A stretch of 17,555 bases of DNA from UBA9715 sp045629845 (GTDB lineage: Bacteria > Actinomycetota > Coriobacteriia > Coriobacteriales > Eggerthellaceae). Positions within the stretch are counted from its first letter, which is position 1. Each line of letters starts with the position of its first letter. The notes below the pieces were generated by a model, which saw nothing but the letters and a program-made list of their open reading frames with translations, did no database searches and was not told the origin of the DNA. The translations under genes were made by a program, and so were the position numbers. Shown here in pieces: positions 1-7,625 of the stretch. Location: the NCBI GenBank assembly GCA_045629845.1, contig JAZQRZ010000035.1, positions 1 to 17,555 on the forward strand, read 5' to 3'.

Positions 1-328
1 GGTTGGCCTGGGTCATCGCCTTGATAATTTCCCTGCGCAGCTTTCGGGTGGCGAACAGCAGCGCGTAGCTATTGCGCGTGCTTTGGCGAAGAATCCTAAG
101 CTGCTGTTGTGCGACGAACCTACTGGCGCGCTTGACTACAACACTGGTAAGGCAATCTTGCGCTTGCTGCAAACCACGTGCTATGACACAGGTAAAACGG
201 TGGTCCTTATTACGCATAACCAAGCCTTCACCTCTATTGCTGATCGTGTCATTCACGTACGTGAAGGTCGTGCGGACGAAATCATTACCAACGAACATCC
301 TGTTTCCGCCGAAACCTTGGAATGGTAG
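1..328 (+). CDS. ABC transporter ATP-binding protein, 3' fragment (LolD/MacB-type)
   Basis: This is the C-terminal part of an ABC ATPase whose start lies before the window; the first complete codon begins at base 2. Visible motifs in order are the ABC signature LSGGEQQRVAIARAL, the Walker B and D-loop LLLCDEPTGALD, and the H-switch VVLITHN. The PTGALD form is typical of the LolD/MacB/FtsE branch, which powers FtsX-like permeases. The ATPase is cytoplasmic and dimerises to drive the permease that follows 52 bases downstream, so the two very likely form one transporter. The Walker A motif is outside the window. The substrate cannot be told from sequence; lipoproteins, peptides and antimicrobial compounds are all known for this branch. 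Identification as an ABC ATPase is secure. Confidence 0.95.
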   Translation, partial: VGLGHRLDNFPAQLSGGEQQRVAIARALAKNPKLLLCDEPTGALDYNTGKAILRLLQTTCYDTGKTVVLITHNQAFTSIADRVIHVREGRADEIITNEHPVSAETLEW

Positions 329-331
329 TCA

Positions 332-363
332 AATGTGATAAGAAGCTAGGCTCTCGTCACATT
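332..363 (+). other. Imperfect stem-loop between ATPase and permease genes
   Basis: The arms AATGTGA (332-338) and TCACATT (357-363) are perfect 7-base complements around an 18-base interior that pairs poorly. There is no run of T after it, so it is not a convincing terminator. It may modulate readthrough from the ATPase gene into the permease gene. Its arms resemble the outer arms of the stems at 4406 and 11762. Confidence 0.4.
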
Positions 364-380
364 ATTTAGTCGCCTTCAAG

Positions 381-2966
381 ATGAGTGCATTTGCGAAAGA
401 ATTCCTGCGAACGATAACCCGCAAGCCGGGGCGGTTTTTGGCGCTGCTTGCTATTGTGGCGTTGGGCGCGGGTTTTTACGCAGGCTTGCGCATGACGTCG
501 CCCGATATGAATTTGGCGCTTGATCACTATCTTGACGATACAAATGCTTACGACATTCGTGTGGTTTCAACGCTGGGTTTAACCGACGATGACCTGCAGG
601 CATTAAACGAAGTTGATGGCGTCGAAGATGTTGTGGGTGCCTTTGAATGCGACGTAAAAGCAGCGCTAAACGGCACTGATTACACCATGCGTTTCCATTC
701 GCTTACTGCCACTGAAACCGAAGGTATTAATCAGCTGGTGTTAGCAGAAGGGCAGTGGCCAAGCGCTGACAACGAATGCCTTATCTGCGCAGATCGTATT
801 TTGGACGCGCCTTTTGCGGTGGGCGATACTATAGAAGTTGATACCAGTGAAGGCAACGCATCAAGCTTCCTTCAGCATCATACCTATACCGTGGTTGGCC
901 TCATCCGTTCGCCTCATTACGTGTCTCAAGTCAGCTTGGGCACCAGTTCTATTGGCTCGGGTATTGTGCAGCAGTATGTTTATGTTCCTGCGACTGACTT
1001 CAAGCGTACGGTTCCGTATACGGAAGCCTTTATTACCGTGCAGGGTGCCAAGGCTGAATTTAACGATAGTCCTGCGTATTGGAATACCGTTTCGCAGGTT
1101 AAGGACAACATCAATGCTATTGCGGACGAACGTGAACAGGCGCGTCTTGATTCGTTGAGCAGCCTATCATCGCTGCGCTTTCATGACGACATTACAACCT
1201 ATTCAGGTGCGCTTGACCTGCTGGAATTCGGGTTAGAAAACCCACGTTCGTCGCGCCAAGACATCGACAAATGCGAATGGCTGGTCATGGACCGTGACAA
1301 GAATACGGGCATGGTCAGCTTTACTTCCGACGCCGAACGGGTTGACCATATCGCCAGCGTTTTTCCCTTCGTATTCTTCCTGGTTGCTGCTTTGGTAGCG
1401 CTTACCACCATGACGCGTATGGTTGACGAAGAGCGTCTGCTTATCGGCACGTATAAGGCCCTTGGTTATTCACGTCGTCGCATTACGGGAAAGTACGTAG
1501 GTTACGCATTGCTAGGCAGTGGTTTAGGGGCACTTACTGGCATTACGGTGCTGGGCCATTTCTTGCCAGCTATCATCATGAATGCCTATTCAATTATGTA
1601 CTGGGTGCCTGCAGCAGGTTATCCGCTTGATATTCCGTTGGCGCTTCTTTCGGCGGGTCTTAGTATTGGCATTACGTTGCTTGCTACGTGGTTTTCAGTG
1701 GCGCGCACCTTGCATGAAAGGCCTGCAGCATTGTTGTTGCCACCAGCGCCCGCTAAAGGCAAGCGCATTCTGCTTGAAAGGGTGGGGCCGCTTTGGCGCC
1801 GTTTGTCCTTCTCTTGGAAGGTAACGTGCCGCAACTTGTTCCGCTACAAGAAGCGCTTTGTCATGACGCTTATTGGTATTGCGGGATGTACGGCGCTTTT
1901 GCTTACGGGCTTAGGTTTGCACGACGCTATCAACGACATCATTGATGTGCAGTACACCGATATCGTGCATCACAACGCAACCATTACGGTTGAAAAGGAT
2001 GTTGAACCAGCTGACCAGCATGCAATAGATGCAGTCATTGCTGACGATGCGTTGGTGCAATCTACAACGCGTGTCTATGCCGAAACCATGCTTGCCAGTG
2101 GTCCTCGCACAACCGACAAGCGGGCTGATCTTATGGTGCCCGAAGACCCAGAAGCTTTCGCAGACATGATGACTCTTCGTACGCGCACGGGGCATGAGCC
2201 ACTCAGTCTTACCGATGGGGAAGTAATCATTAATGAAAAGCTAGCAATTGATTTAGGGCTTTCGGTGGGCGATACCTTCATCCTTGCCGAGCAAGATGCC
2301 ATGGGTAATGCCACTTCGACAAGCTATGCCTTCACGGTAACTGGCTTAACCGAGGTGTACATCTACAACTTCGTATTCATGAACGCCAACACGTACGAGC
2401 AGGCAACGGGCAAGGCGCCTGAATACACAACGTATTTTGCAAACGTTACCAACGATGCTACCGAGCGTAAGAACCTTGACGAGCAAATGGGTGCCATTCA
2501 GGGCGTGCGTACCGTTGCCTACAACGATGAGACTATCGAAACGTATCGCACGATGCTGCGTAGCGTCGATCTTATCGTGGTGGTGCTGGTGGTTTCGGCG
2601 GCTGCTCTTGCGTTCATTGTGCTGTACAACCTGACTAACATTAATATAGAAGAGCGCGTCCGCGAAATCGCCACGTTGAAGGTGTTGGGTTTCACGCGCC
2701 GAGAAACGAACGCCTACATCTTCCGTGAGGTTGCGCTGCTTTCTATTATTGGTTGTCTTATCGGTTTGGTTATTGGTATTCCCTTAGAAAACTTCGTGGT
2801 AACTACCGCTGAAGTCGATCAAGTCATGTTTGGACGCACTATTCATACGTTTAGCTTCATTGCTGGTTTCGTATTGACGCTGGTGTTCTCGGCGGCTTCT
2901 ATGTTGCTTATGCTTCCTAAGCTTGCGCGCGTCAATATGGTCGAATCCCTTAAGTCCAACGAATAA
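381..2966 (+). CDS. ABC transporter permease, duplicated FtsX/MacB-type
   Basis: An 861-residue membrane protein built as two tandem copies of the FtsX-like permease module. Hydrophobic segments fall near residues 18-38, 324-346, 374-400, 416-441, 492-512, 729-750, 783-801 and 823-846, giving a 1+3 and 1+3 layout with two large extracytoplasmic domains (about 40-320 and 515-725). The FtsX coupling-helix motif appears twice, as IGTYKALGYSRRRI (355-368) and IATLKVLGFTRRE (763-775), which shows the duplication directly. Long duplicated permeases of this kind are common in Gram-positive bacteria and pair with a LolD/MacB-type ATPase, here the gene just upstream. The ATG at 381 is the only start after an in-frame stop near 339; it has no clear Shine-Dalgarno sequence, which hints at coupling to the ATPase gene. 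The substrate is unknown. Confidence 0.9.
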   Translation: MSAFAKEFLRTITRKPGRFLALLAIVALGAGFYAGLRMTSPDMNLALDHYLDDTNAYDIRVVSTLGLTDDDLQALNEVDGVEDVVGAFECDVKAALNGTDYTMRFHSLTATETEGINQLVLAEGQWPSADNECLICADRILDAPFAVGDTIEVDTSEGNASSFLQHHTYTVVGLIRSPHYVSQVSLGTSSIGSGIVQQYVYVPATDFKRTVPYTEAFITVQGAKAEFNDSPAYWNTVSQVKDNINAIADEREQARLDSLSSLSSLRFHDDITTYSGALDLLEFGLENPRSSRQDIDKCEWLVMDRDKNTGMVSFTSDAERVDHIASVFPFVFFLVAALVALTTMTRMVDEERLLIGTYKALGYSRRRITGKYVGYALLGSGLGALTGITVLGHFLPAIIMNAYSIMYWVPAAGYPLDIPLALLSAGLSIGITLLATWFSVARTLHERPAALLLPPAPAKGKRILLERVGPLWRRLSFSWKVTCRNLFRYKKRFVMTLIGIAGCTALLLTGLGLHDAINDIIDVQYTDIVHHNATITVEKDVEPADQHAIDAVIADDALVQSTTRVYAETMLASGPRTTDKRADLMVPEDPEAFADMMTLRTRTGHEPLSLTDGEVIINEKLAIDLGLSVGDTFILAEQDAMGNATSTSYAFTVTGLTEVYIYNFVFMNANTYEQATGKAPEYTTYFANVTNDATERKNLDEQMGAIQGVRTVAYNDETIETYRTMLRSVDLIVVVLVVSAAALAFIVLYNLTNINIEERVREIATLKVLGFTRRETNAYIFREVALLSIIGCLIGLVIGIPLENFVVTTAEVDQVMFGRTIHTFSFIAGFVLTLVFSAASMLLMLPKLARVNMVESLKSNE

Positions 2967-2975
2967 AAGCGCAAA

Positions 2976-3008
2976 CCTGCTTCCACGTGCAGGCGCGGTT
3001 CAATTTTT
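2976..3008 (+). terminator. Possible weak terminator after the permease gene
   Basis: CCTGC (2976-2980) can pair with GCAGG (2989-2993) around an 8-base loop, and a run of five T lies at 3004-3008, eleven bases after the stem. The short stem and the displaced T tract make it weak. The T tract also overlaps the promoter proposed for the next gene. Confidence 0.3.
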
Positions 3009-3026
3009 CTCAGAATGCGCTACAAT
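2999..3026 (+). promoter_or_regulatory. Predicted promoter for the trigger-factor-like gene
   Basis: A TACAAT -10 box lies at 3021-3026, with TTCAAT at 2999-3004 as a weak -35 and a 16-base spacer. The -10 sits in the context GC-TACAAT-GGC, which recurs at two other promoters in this window. Transcription would start about 35-40 bases before the ATG at 3070. Confidence 0.6.
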
Positions 3027-3069
3027 GGCTCCTTGCGTGTTTAAACCCCGTGTCTTAAGGGAGGAAATA

Positions 3070-4374
3070 ATGAAGGTTGTAAAGAAGCCGCTTGAAGACG
3101 GGTACTTGCAGTACGACGTCACGGCGACCACGCAGGAAGTCAGCCAGGCGCTGAACCAGGCGTCCGAGCAGTTCTGCGCCAGCATGGGTATCACCCCCGT
3201 GCCGGGCAAGACGCCTGCACAGGTTGTCTCCGAGCGCCTTGGCATCAAGGATCTCGATTCCGTCATCGCGGCTCAGGCTGCCGAGATGCTTATCCCGCGC
3301 GCCATCGATAAGCAGGGCATCGTGCCTGCATTTACGCCCGATATGGAAGCCAGCGTGCCGCTGAAGCGCGGTCGCGCATTCCAGTTCATCTTGAAGGTAC
3401 TGCCGAAGCCTAGCTTCGAACTAAGCGATTACAGCTCTGTGTCTATTAAGGTTGAACCGTTCACTCCTGATGAAGAAGAAGTCGACCGTCAGATTGGTCT
3501 TATGGCCAAGGAATACATGGCCTTCATTCCTGCCGAAGAAAAGCCCATCCATGCGGGCGATAGCTGCAAAATGAAGATGGTCACCAAGAAGGACGGTCAG
3601 GAAATCCCCGGCCTTACCTTCGAAGAGCGCAGCTACACGCTGGGTCAGGATCTTATGCCGAAGGGCTTCGACGAAGGCATCGATGGCATGCAGGTTGGCG
3701 AAACCCGTACCTTCACCTTCCAAGGTCCTGGTCTCGACGAAAACTTCAACGAGATTATGGAAACCTATGAAACCACAATCACCATTCTGGAAAACCAGAA
3801 GGAAATCGTGCCAGTTGTTGACGACGAATGGGTAAAGAAGAACATGCCCATGTATAAGGACGTTGCCGACATGCGCGAAAAGATTGGCGCTGAAATCAAC
3901 AAAGAGCGCCGTCGTTTCTACGAGGATTATCGCCGCAACTGCGCCGCCAAGAAGCTGGCTGAACGCTTTGAAGGCAACATTCCTGACGAAGTGTACGAAG
4001 GCGCTATGCGCGACGAACACAAGACGCTGCGTCAGCAGGTTGCTCAGACGGGCATGACGTGGGAACAGATCCTTGAGCAGCAGGGTGGCGAACAGCAGGT
4101 TTCTATGATGCTCATGGTTTCCATGCGTCAGAACCTGGTTCAGGGCTATGCGCTTGATGCTTACTATCGTCACGAGAAGCTGTCTTACACCGAAGAAGAT
4201 CTGAACGAAGCTTGCTTCCAGATCAACCCGCGTGATCCGAAGTTTGTCCGTAAGCAGATGGAAAAGAACGGCCTGGGCTACGCACTGCGTGAAGCTGCTG
4301 AACGTCTGCGTGCTTGCAAGCGCCTGATTGAAACGGCTGAAATCGAAGAAAAAGAAGTCCCCAATCAGAACTAA
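3070..4374 (+). CDS. tig: Trigger-factor-like ribosome-associated chaperone / peptidyl-prolyl isomerase
   Basis: A 434-residue cytoplasmic protein with the three-part architecture of trigger factor, which shields nascent chains at the ribosome exit. Residues 1-130 match the N-terminal ribosome-binding domain, about 155-245 the FKBP-type isomerase domain (GDSCKMKM, LMPKGFDEGIDGMQVGE), and about 250-425 the helical arms of the chaperone domain. Family length is usually 430-480. The ATG at 3070 is chosen because AAGGGAGG lies just upstream and the protein then begins like the family; the frame is open upstream but has no comparable ribosome site. Oddity: the family signature G-F-R-x-G-K-x-P, which docks on ribosomal protein L23, reads here as ITPVPGKTP (41-49), keeping only GKxP. 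This may be a diverged lineage-specific trigger factor or a paralogue of a canonical copy elsewhere. Family membership is fairly secure; ribosome binding is uncertain. Confidence 0.85.
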   Translation: MKVVKKPLEDGYLQYDVTATTQEVSQALNQASEQFCASMGITPVPGKTPAQVVSERLGIKDLDSVIAAQAAEMLIPRAIDKQGIVPAFTPDMEASVPLKRGRAFQFILKVLPKPSFELSDYSSVSIKVEPFTPDEEEVDRQIGLMAKEYMAFIPAEEKPIHAGDSCKMKMVTKKDGQEIPGLTFEERSYTLGQDLMPKGFDEGIDGMQVGETRTFTFQGPGLDENFNEIMETYETTITILENQKEIVPVVDDEWVKKNMPMYKDVADMREKIGAEINKERRRFYEDYRRNCAAKKLAERFEGNIPDEVYEGAMRDEHKTLRQQVAQTGMTWEQILEQQGGEQQVSMMLMVSMRQNLVQGYALDAYYRHEKLSYTEEDLNEACFQINPRDPKFVRKQMEKNGLGYALREAAERLRACKRLIETAEIEEKEVPNQN

Positions 4375-4405
4375 CGCAAGCGCACGCGCAACATAATTGC
4401 GATAA

Positions 4406-4446
4406 AAATGTGGCGAAGGACTAAATCCTTTGCCACATTTCTTTTT
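4406..4446 (+). terminator. Strong intrinsic terminator after the trigger-factor-like gene
   Basis: The stem pairs 4406-4420 with 4426-4440, fifteen base pairs including one G-U, around the loop CTAAA. It is followed by CTTTTT at 4441-4446. The outer arms read AAATGTGGC and GCCACATTT. It lies 31 bases after the stop codon and should separate the gene from the ribosomal cluster downstream. Confidence 0.93.
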
Positions 4447-4469
4447 AAGCAATGAAGATTTTTGTAACA

Positions 4470-4495
4470 GAGGAGTATTCCTCGGTCCATTTTTT
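4470..4495 (+). terminator. Possible small back-up terminator
   Basis: GAGGA (4470-4474) and TCCTC (4479-4483) form a 5-base-pair stem with loop GTAT, and six T follow at 4490-4495 after a 6-base gap. The stem is short, so this is at most a weak second stop behind the strong terminator at 4406. Confidence 0.3.
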
Positions 4496-4544
4496 GAGCC
4501 CTCTTCATAAAAGTGTGGGCAGGTTGTGGACGGAAAAACAGTTC

Positions 4545-4573
4545 TTGAAGTCTTGTCTTGCCCTACCTATAAT
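4545..4573 (+). promoter_or_regulatory. Promoter of the L2-led ribosomal operon
   Basis: TTGAAG (4545-4550) and a perfect TATAAT (4568-4573) are separated by exactly 17 bases, the best sigma-70-type promoter in the window. Transcription should start near 4580, leaving an untranslated leader of about 200 bases before rplB. Together with the strong terminator at 4406 this marks a true operon start directly before L2. Confidence 0.85.
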
Positions 4574-4612
4574 GTTTCTTTGCGTCTGACTGTGTATAGA
4601 CACACCCGGGCG

Positions 4613-4757
4613 CGTGGATTACGGAGTCAGGACATTTGCCTCCTCAAATGTCATCTGGCAATCGCGATCCACGAAGTGTAGGGGCCCTTGGTGTACGACG
4701 AGGCGTGCGAACAAGGGTCTAGGTTAGGAAAGCTCCTGCCGCTGCGGGGAAGCTTTC
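4613..4757 (+). promoter_or_regulatory. Structured 5' leader of the ribosomal operon (three consecutive hairpins)
   Basis: This fills most of the non-coding stretch between the operon promoter and rplB. Hairpin 1: CGTGGAT (4613-4619) pairs with ATCCACG (4667-4673), enclosing an inner stem GACATTTG (4631-4638)/CAAATGTC (4645-4652) with apical loop CCTCCT; GTCAG (4626-4630) and CTGGC (4655-4659) add a middle helix. Hairpin 2: CCCTTG (4685-4690)/CAAGGG (4712-4717), extended by an inner helix 4692-4697/4704-4709. Hairpin 3: GAAAGCT (4728-4734)/AGCTTTC (4751-4757), with an inner CCTGC/GCGGG helix. No T tract follows any of them. Ribosomal operons are often autoregulated by a protein product binding such a leader; that role here is inference, and I do not recognise the leader as a named family. 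Confidence 0.6.
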
Positions 4758-4777
4758 AAGAGTAGGAAGAGAAAGAC

Positions 4778-5608
4778 ATGGGAGTCAAGCAGTACAAGCC
4801 GACATCCCCTGGTCGTCGCTTCATGATGGTTTCCGACTTTGCGGAAATCACCACGAGCACGCCAGAGAAGTCGCTGCTCGCGCCGCTGCATAAGCATGCA
4901 GGGCGCAACAACAATGGCCGCATCACTACCCGTCACCAGGGCGGCGGTCATAAGCGTCGTTATCGCATCATTGACTTCAAGCGCAACAAGGACGGCGTGC
5001 CCGCCAAGGTCGCAACCATCGAATACGACCCGAACCGCACGGCTCGCATTGCGCTGCTGCACTACGCTGATGGCGAAAAGCGCTACATTCTGCATCCGAA
5101 GGGCCTGAAGGTTGGCCATATCGTCGTTTCCGGTCCCGATGCTGACATCAAGCCCGGCAACGCATTGCCGCTGGCTAACATCCCTGTTGGTACGCTCATC
5201 CACGCAGTCGAGCTGCAGCCTGGTAAGGGCGCTGCTCTGGCTCGTTCCGCTGGCACCAGCATTCAGCTCATGGCTAAGGAAGGCAAGTACGCCATCCTGC
5301 GTATGCCGTCTTCTGAAATGCGTCGCGTGCTGCTCACTTGCCGCGCAACCGTCGGCGAAGTTGGCAATGCAGAGCACTCCAACATCAAGATCGGTAAGGC
5401 CGGTCGTAGCCGCTGGAAGGGCATCCGTCCGACCGTTCGTGGTACCGTCATGAACCCGATTGACCACCCGCATGGCGGCGGCGAGGGCAAGAACAAGTCC
5501 TCGGGTCGTCACCCGGTCAGCCCGTGGGGTGTTCCCACCAAGGGCCATCGTACCCGTAATCCGAAGAAGGCTTCGAGCCGCCTGATCATCCGCAGGCGCA
5601 AGAAGTAG
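4778..5608 (+). CDS. rplB: Large-subunit ribosomal protein L2 (uL2)
   Basis: A 276-residue match over the full length to L2, which helps form the peptidyl-transferase region and the subunit interface. Visible landmarks are the N-terminal RNA-binding region with RHQGGGHKRRYR (52-63), the central SH3-like part, and the C-terminal NPIDHPHGGGEG with His230, equivalent to the conserved His229 of E. coli L2. The C-terminus ends in a typical basic tail. The ATG at 4778 follows AGGA at 4764-4767 with a 10-base gap. It is the first gene of the operon, which is unusual because S10, L3, L4 and L23 normally precede it. The rpsS gene follows after 19 bases. Confidence 0.99.
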   Translation: MGVKQYKPTSPGRRFMMVSDFAEITTSTPEKSLLAPLHKHAGRNNNGRITTRHQGGGHKRRYRIIDFKRNKDGVPAKVATIEYDPNRTARIALLHYADGEKRYILHPKGLKVGHIVVSGPDADIKPGNALPLANIPVGTLIHAVELQPGKGAALARSAGTSIQLMAKEGKYAILRMPSSEMRRVLLTCRATVGEVGNAEHSNIKIGKAGRSRWKGIRPTVRGTVMNPIDHPHGGGEGKNKSSGRHPVSPWGVPTKGHRTRNPKKASSRLIIRRRKK

Positions 5609-5627
5609 CGGCGAGTAAGGAGAAACA

Positions 5628-5897
5628 GTGAGCAGAAGTCTGAAGAAAGGGCCTTACGTCGAGCCGCGCCTTCTCGGCCGCATTGTGGCCATGAACGAAA
5701 AGAACGAGAAGGAAGTCGTGAAGACTTGGTCGCGCGCATCCACCATCTTCCCTGAAATGGTTGGTCACACGATCGCCGTTCATGATGGTCGCAAGCATGT
5801 GCCCGTTTACGTAACCGAATCTATGGTCGGCCATAAGCTCGGAGAGTTCGCTCCTACGCGTACCTTCCGTGGCCATGCTGGCGACAAGAAGAAATAG
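5628..5897 (+). CDS. rpsS: Small-subunit ribosomal protein S19 (uS19)
   Basis: An 89-residue S19, a 30S-head protein near the tRNA sites. It opens SRSLKKGPYVEPRLLG and carries the family motifs TWSRASTIFPEMVGHTIAVH and VGHKLGEFAPTRTFRGH. It starts at GTG (5628) with GTAAGGAG upstream; no ATG gives a better fit to the family. The usual length is 85-95 residues. It sits 19 bases after rplB and 12 bases before rplV, as in the standard S10-type order. Confidence 0.98.
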   Translation: MSRSLKKGPYVEPRLLGRIVAMNEKNEKEVVKTWSRASTIFPEMVGHTIAVHDGRKHVPVYVTESMVGHKLGEFAPTRTFRGHAGDKKK

Positions 5898-5909
5898 GAG
5901 GGGTGAATA

Positions 5910-6251
5910 ATGGAAGCTAAAGCAATCGCACGCTACGTCCGCGTTTCGCCCCGTAAGGCACGCGTGGTCGTCGACCTGGTTCGCGGCAAGTCCGTGCCGG
6001 CCGCCCGCGAAATCCTTGCTTTCACCAATCGCGCAATTGCCGAAACCGTCGAAAAGGCGCTGAACTCGGCTGTCGCAAACGCTGAAAACAAGTATCACGT
6101 CGATGCCGATTCGCTGTATGTGAAGACGTGCTTCGTCGACGAAGGTCCCACCATGAAGCGCATTCGTCCGCGCGCAAAGGGTTCCGCATCGCGCATTCGT
6201 AAGCGCACCAGCCATATCACGATTATCGTTGCAACGCGAGAGGAGGCATAA
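5910..6251 (+). CDS. rplV: Large-subunit ribosomal protein L22 (uL22)
   Basis: A 113-residue L22, whose extended beta-hairpin lines the nascent-peptide tunnel. The start MEAKAIARYVRVSPRKARVV, the central LNSAVANAEN and the hairpin region around MKRIRPRAKGSASRIRKR (about 84-101) are all typical. The ATG at 5910 is preceded by GGAGGGG. The last codons of the gene (GAGGAGGCA) also serve as the ribosome site for rpsC six bases downstream, so the two are likely coupled. The tunnel hairpin looks intact. Confidence 0.98.
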   Translation: MEAKAIARYVRVSPRKARVVVDLVRGKSVPAAREILAFTNRAIAETVEKALNSAVANAENKYHVDADSLYVKTCFVDEGPTMKRIRPRAKGSASRIRKRTSHITIIVATREEA

Positions 6252-6257
6252 AGCCTT

Positions 6258-6986
6258 ATGGGTCAGAAAGTAAGCCCCACCGGTTTCCGTCTGGGCATCA
6301 CCGAGGATTGGCGCAGCCGCTGGTATGCAGGCAAGGACTACGCCGCTAACCTCGAAAACGACCTGGCCATCCGCAAGTTCCTCGATAAGGAACTCGCACG
6401 TGCCGCCGTTGCTCGCGTCGAAATCGAGCGTGCTGGCGACAAGACCAAGGTCATCATCACGACTGCCCGTCCGGGTGTCGTAATTGGTAAGAAGGGCGCA
6501 GAAATCGACGCTCTTCGCAAGAAGCTGCAAGAGGTTGCTACGGGCACCGTTTCTATCGAAGTTGTCGAGGTTAAGCGCCCCGAACTCGATGCATCGCTCG
6601 TTGCGCAGTCTGTTGCTGAGCAGCTGGAAGGCCGCGTTGCTTTCCGTCGCGCTATGCGCAAGGCTGTTCAGTCTGCTCGTAAGAGCGGCTGCGAAGGCAT
6701 CCGTATTCAGTGCTCGGGCCGCCTGGGTGGCGCCGAGATGTGCCGCCGCGAGTGGTACGCCGAGGGCCGTGTTCCTCGCCACACGCTGCGTGCAAAGATT
6801 GACTTCGGGTTTGCCACGGCTGCCACGACGATGGGTTCCATCGGCGTGCAGGTCTGGATTTACCACGGCGAAGTGCTGCCGGGCCAGAAGGCTCCGCAGC
6901 CGCAGCTGGAAGGCACGTCCCGTCCGTCCCGTCCGCGTCGCGATCGCCGCGACCGCAACGAACGCAACGAAAGGGGGGCGAAATAG
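6258..6986 (+). CDS. rpsC: Small-subunit ribosomal protein S3 (uS3)
   Basis: A 242-residue S3, a mRNA-entry protein of the 30S head. It shows MGQKVSPTGFRLGITEDWRS at the N-terminus, a KH domain with the GKKG loop at 77-80 (PGVVIGKKGAEID), and the C-terminal domain with GRLGGAEMCRREWYAEGRVP. The last 25 residues form an Arg-rich tail with repeated RDRN/ERNER units; tails of this kind vary freely in the family. The ATG at 6258 uses a ribosome site lying inside the end of rplV. The stop codon directly abuts the ATG of rplP. Confidence 0.98.
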   Translation: MGQKVSPTGFRLGITEDWRSRWYAGKDYAANLENDLAIRKFLDKELARAAVARVEIERAGDKTKVIITTARPGVVIGKKGAEIDALRKKLQEVATGTVSIEVVEVKRPELDASLVAQSVAEQLEGRVAFRRAMRKAVQSARKSGCEGIRIQCSGRLGGAEMCRREWYAEGRVPRHTLRAKIDFGFATAATTMGSIGVQVWIYHGEVLPGQKAPQPQLEGTSRPSRPRRDRRDRNERNERGAK

Positions 6987-7408
<422 letters not shown>

Positions 7409-7409
<1 letters not shown>

Positions 7410-7609
7410 TGAAACCTGCAGAGATTCGCGAGCTTTCCGCGGAAGATCTGAACGCGAAGCTCAAGGAAGCGCGCGAGGAATTGTTTAACCTGCGCTTCCA
7501 AATGGCGACGAGCCAGCTCGACAATACGGCTCGCGTCCGTCAGGTCAAGAAAGACATCGCCCGTATCCAAACCGAGATGCGCGCGCGTGAGCTGCGTGCT
7601 CTGAACTAA
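7409..7609 (+). CDS. rpmC: Large-subunit ribosomal protein L29 (uL29)
   Basis: A 66-residue two-helix protein that sits at the exit tunnel beside L23 and forms part of the docking area for trigger factor and SRP. Motifs are MKPAEIRELSAEDLNAKL, LFNLRFQMATSQLDN and RVRQVKKDIARIQTEMR. Length is normal. Its start overlaps the rplP stop by one base, with GAGGGG upstream, pointing to coupled translation. rpsQ follows after 16 bases. Confidence 0.97.
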
Positions 7610-7625
7610 GACGGGGAGGAAGATA

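Noticed and set aside
2923..3069. 49-codon N-terminal extension of the trigger-factor-like frame
   Set aside because: It overlaps the end of the permease gene and the promoter, lacks a ribosome site, and does not resemble trigger factor; ATG 3070 with AAGGGAGG fits.
4387..4401. CGCAA/TTGCG mini-hairpin just before the terminator at 4406
   Set aside because: A 5-bp AT-containing stem next to a far stronger terminator has no evident separate role.
3421..4452. 343-codon minus-strand open frame opposite the trigger-factor-like gene
   Set aside because: The plus-strand gene has clear domains, a promoter, a ribosome site and a terminator; the antisense frame is a phenylalanine/leucine-rich shadow of Glu/Lys codons.
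4600..4720. Possible tRNA or other known structural RNA in the leader before rplB
   Set aside because: The region is strongly folded, but I find no TψC-type GTTC loop, no acceptor pairing of 7 bp closing a cloverleaf, and no CCA; it fits an mRNA leader better.
4724..5548. 274-codon minus-strand open frame opposite L2
   Set aside because: L2 on the plus strand is certain over its full length; the antisense product has no recognisable motif or ribosome site.
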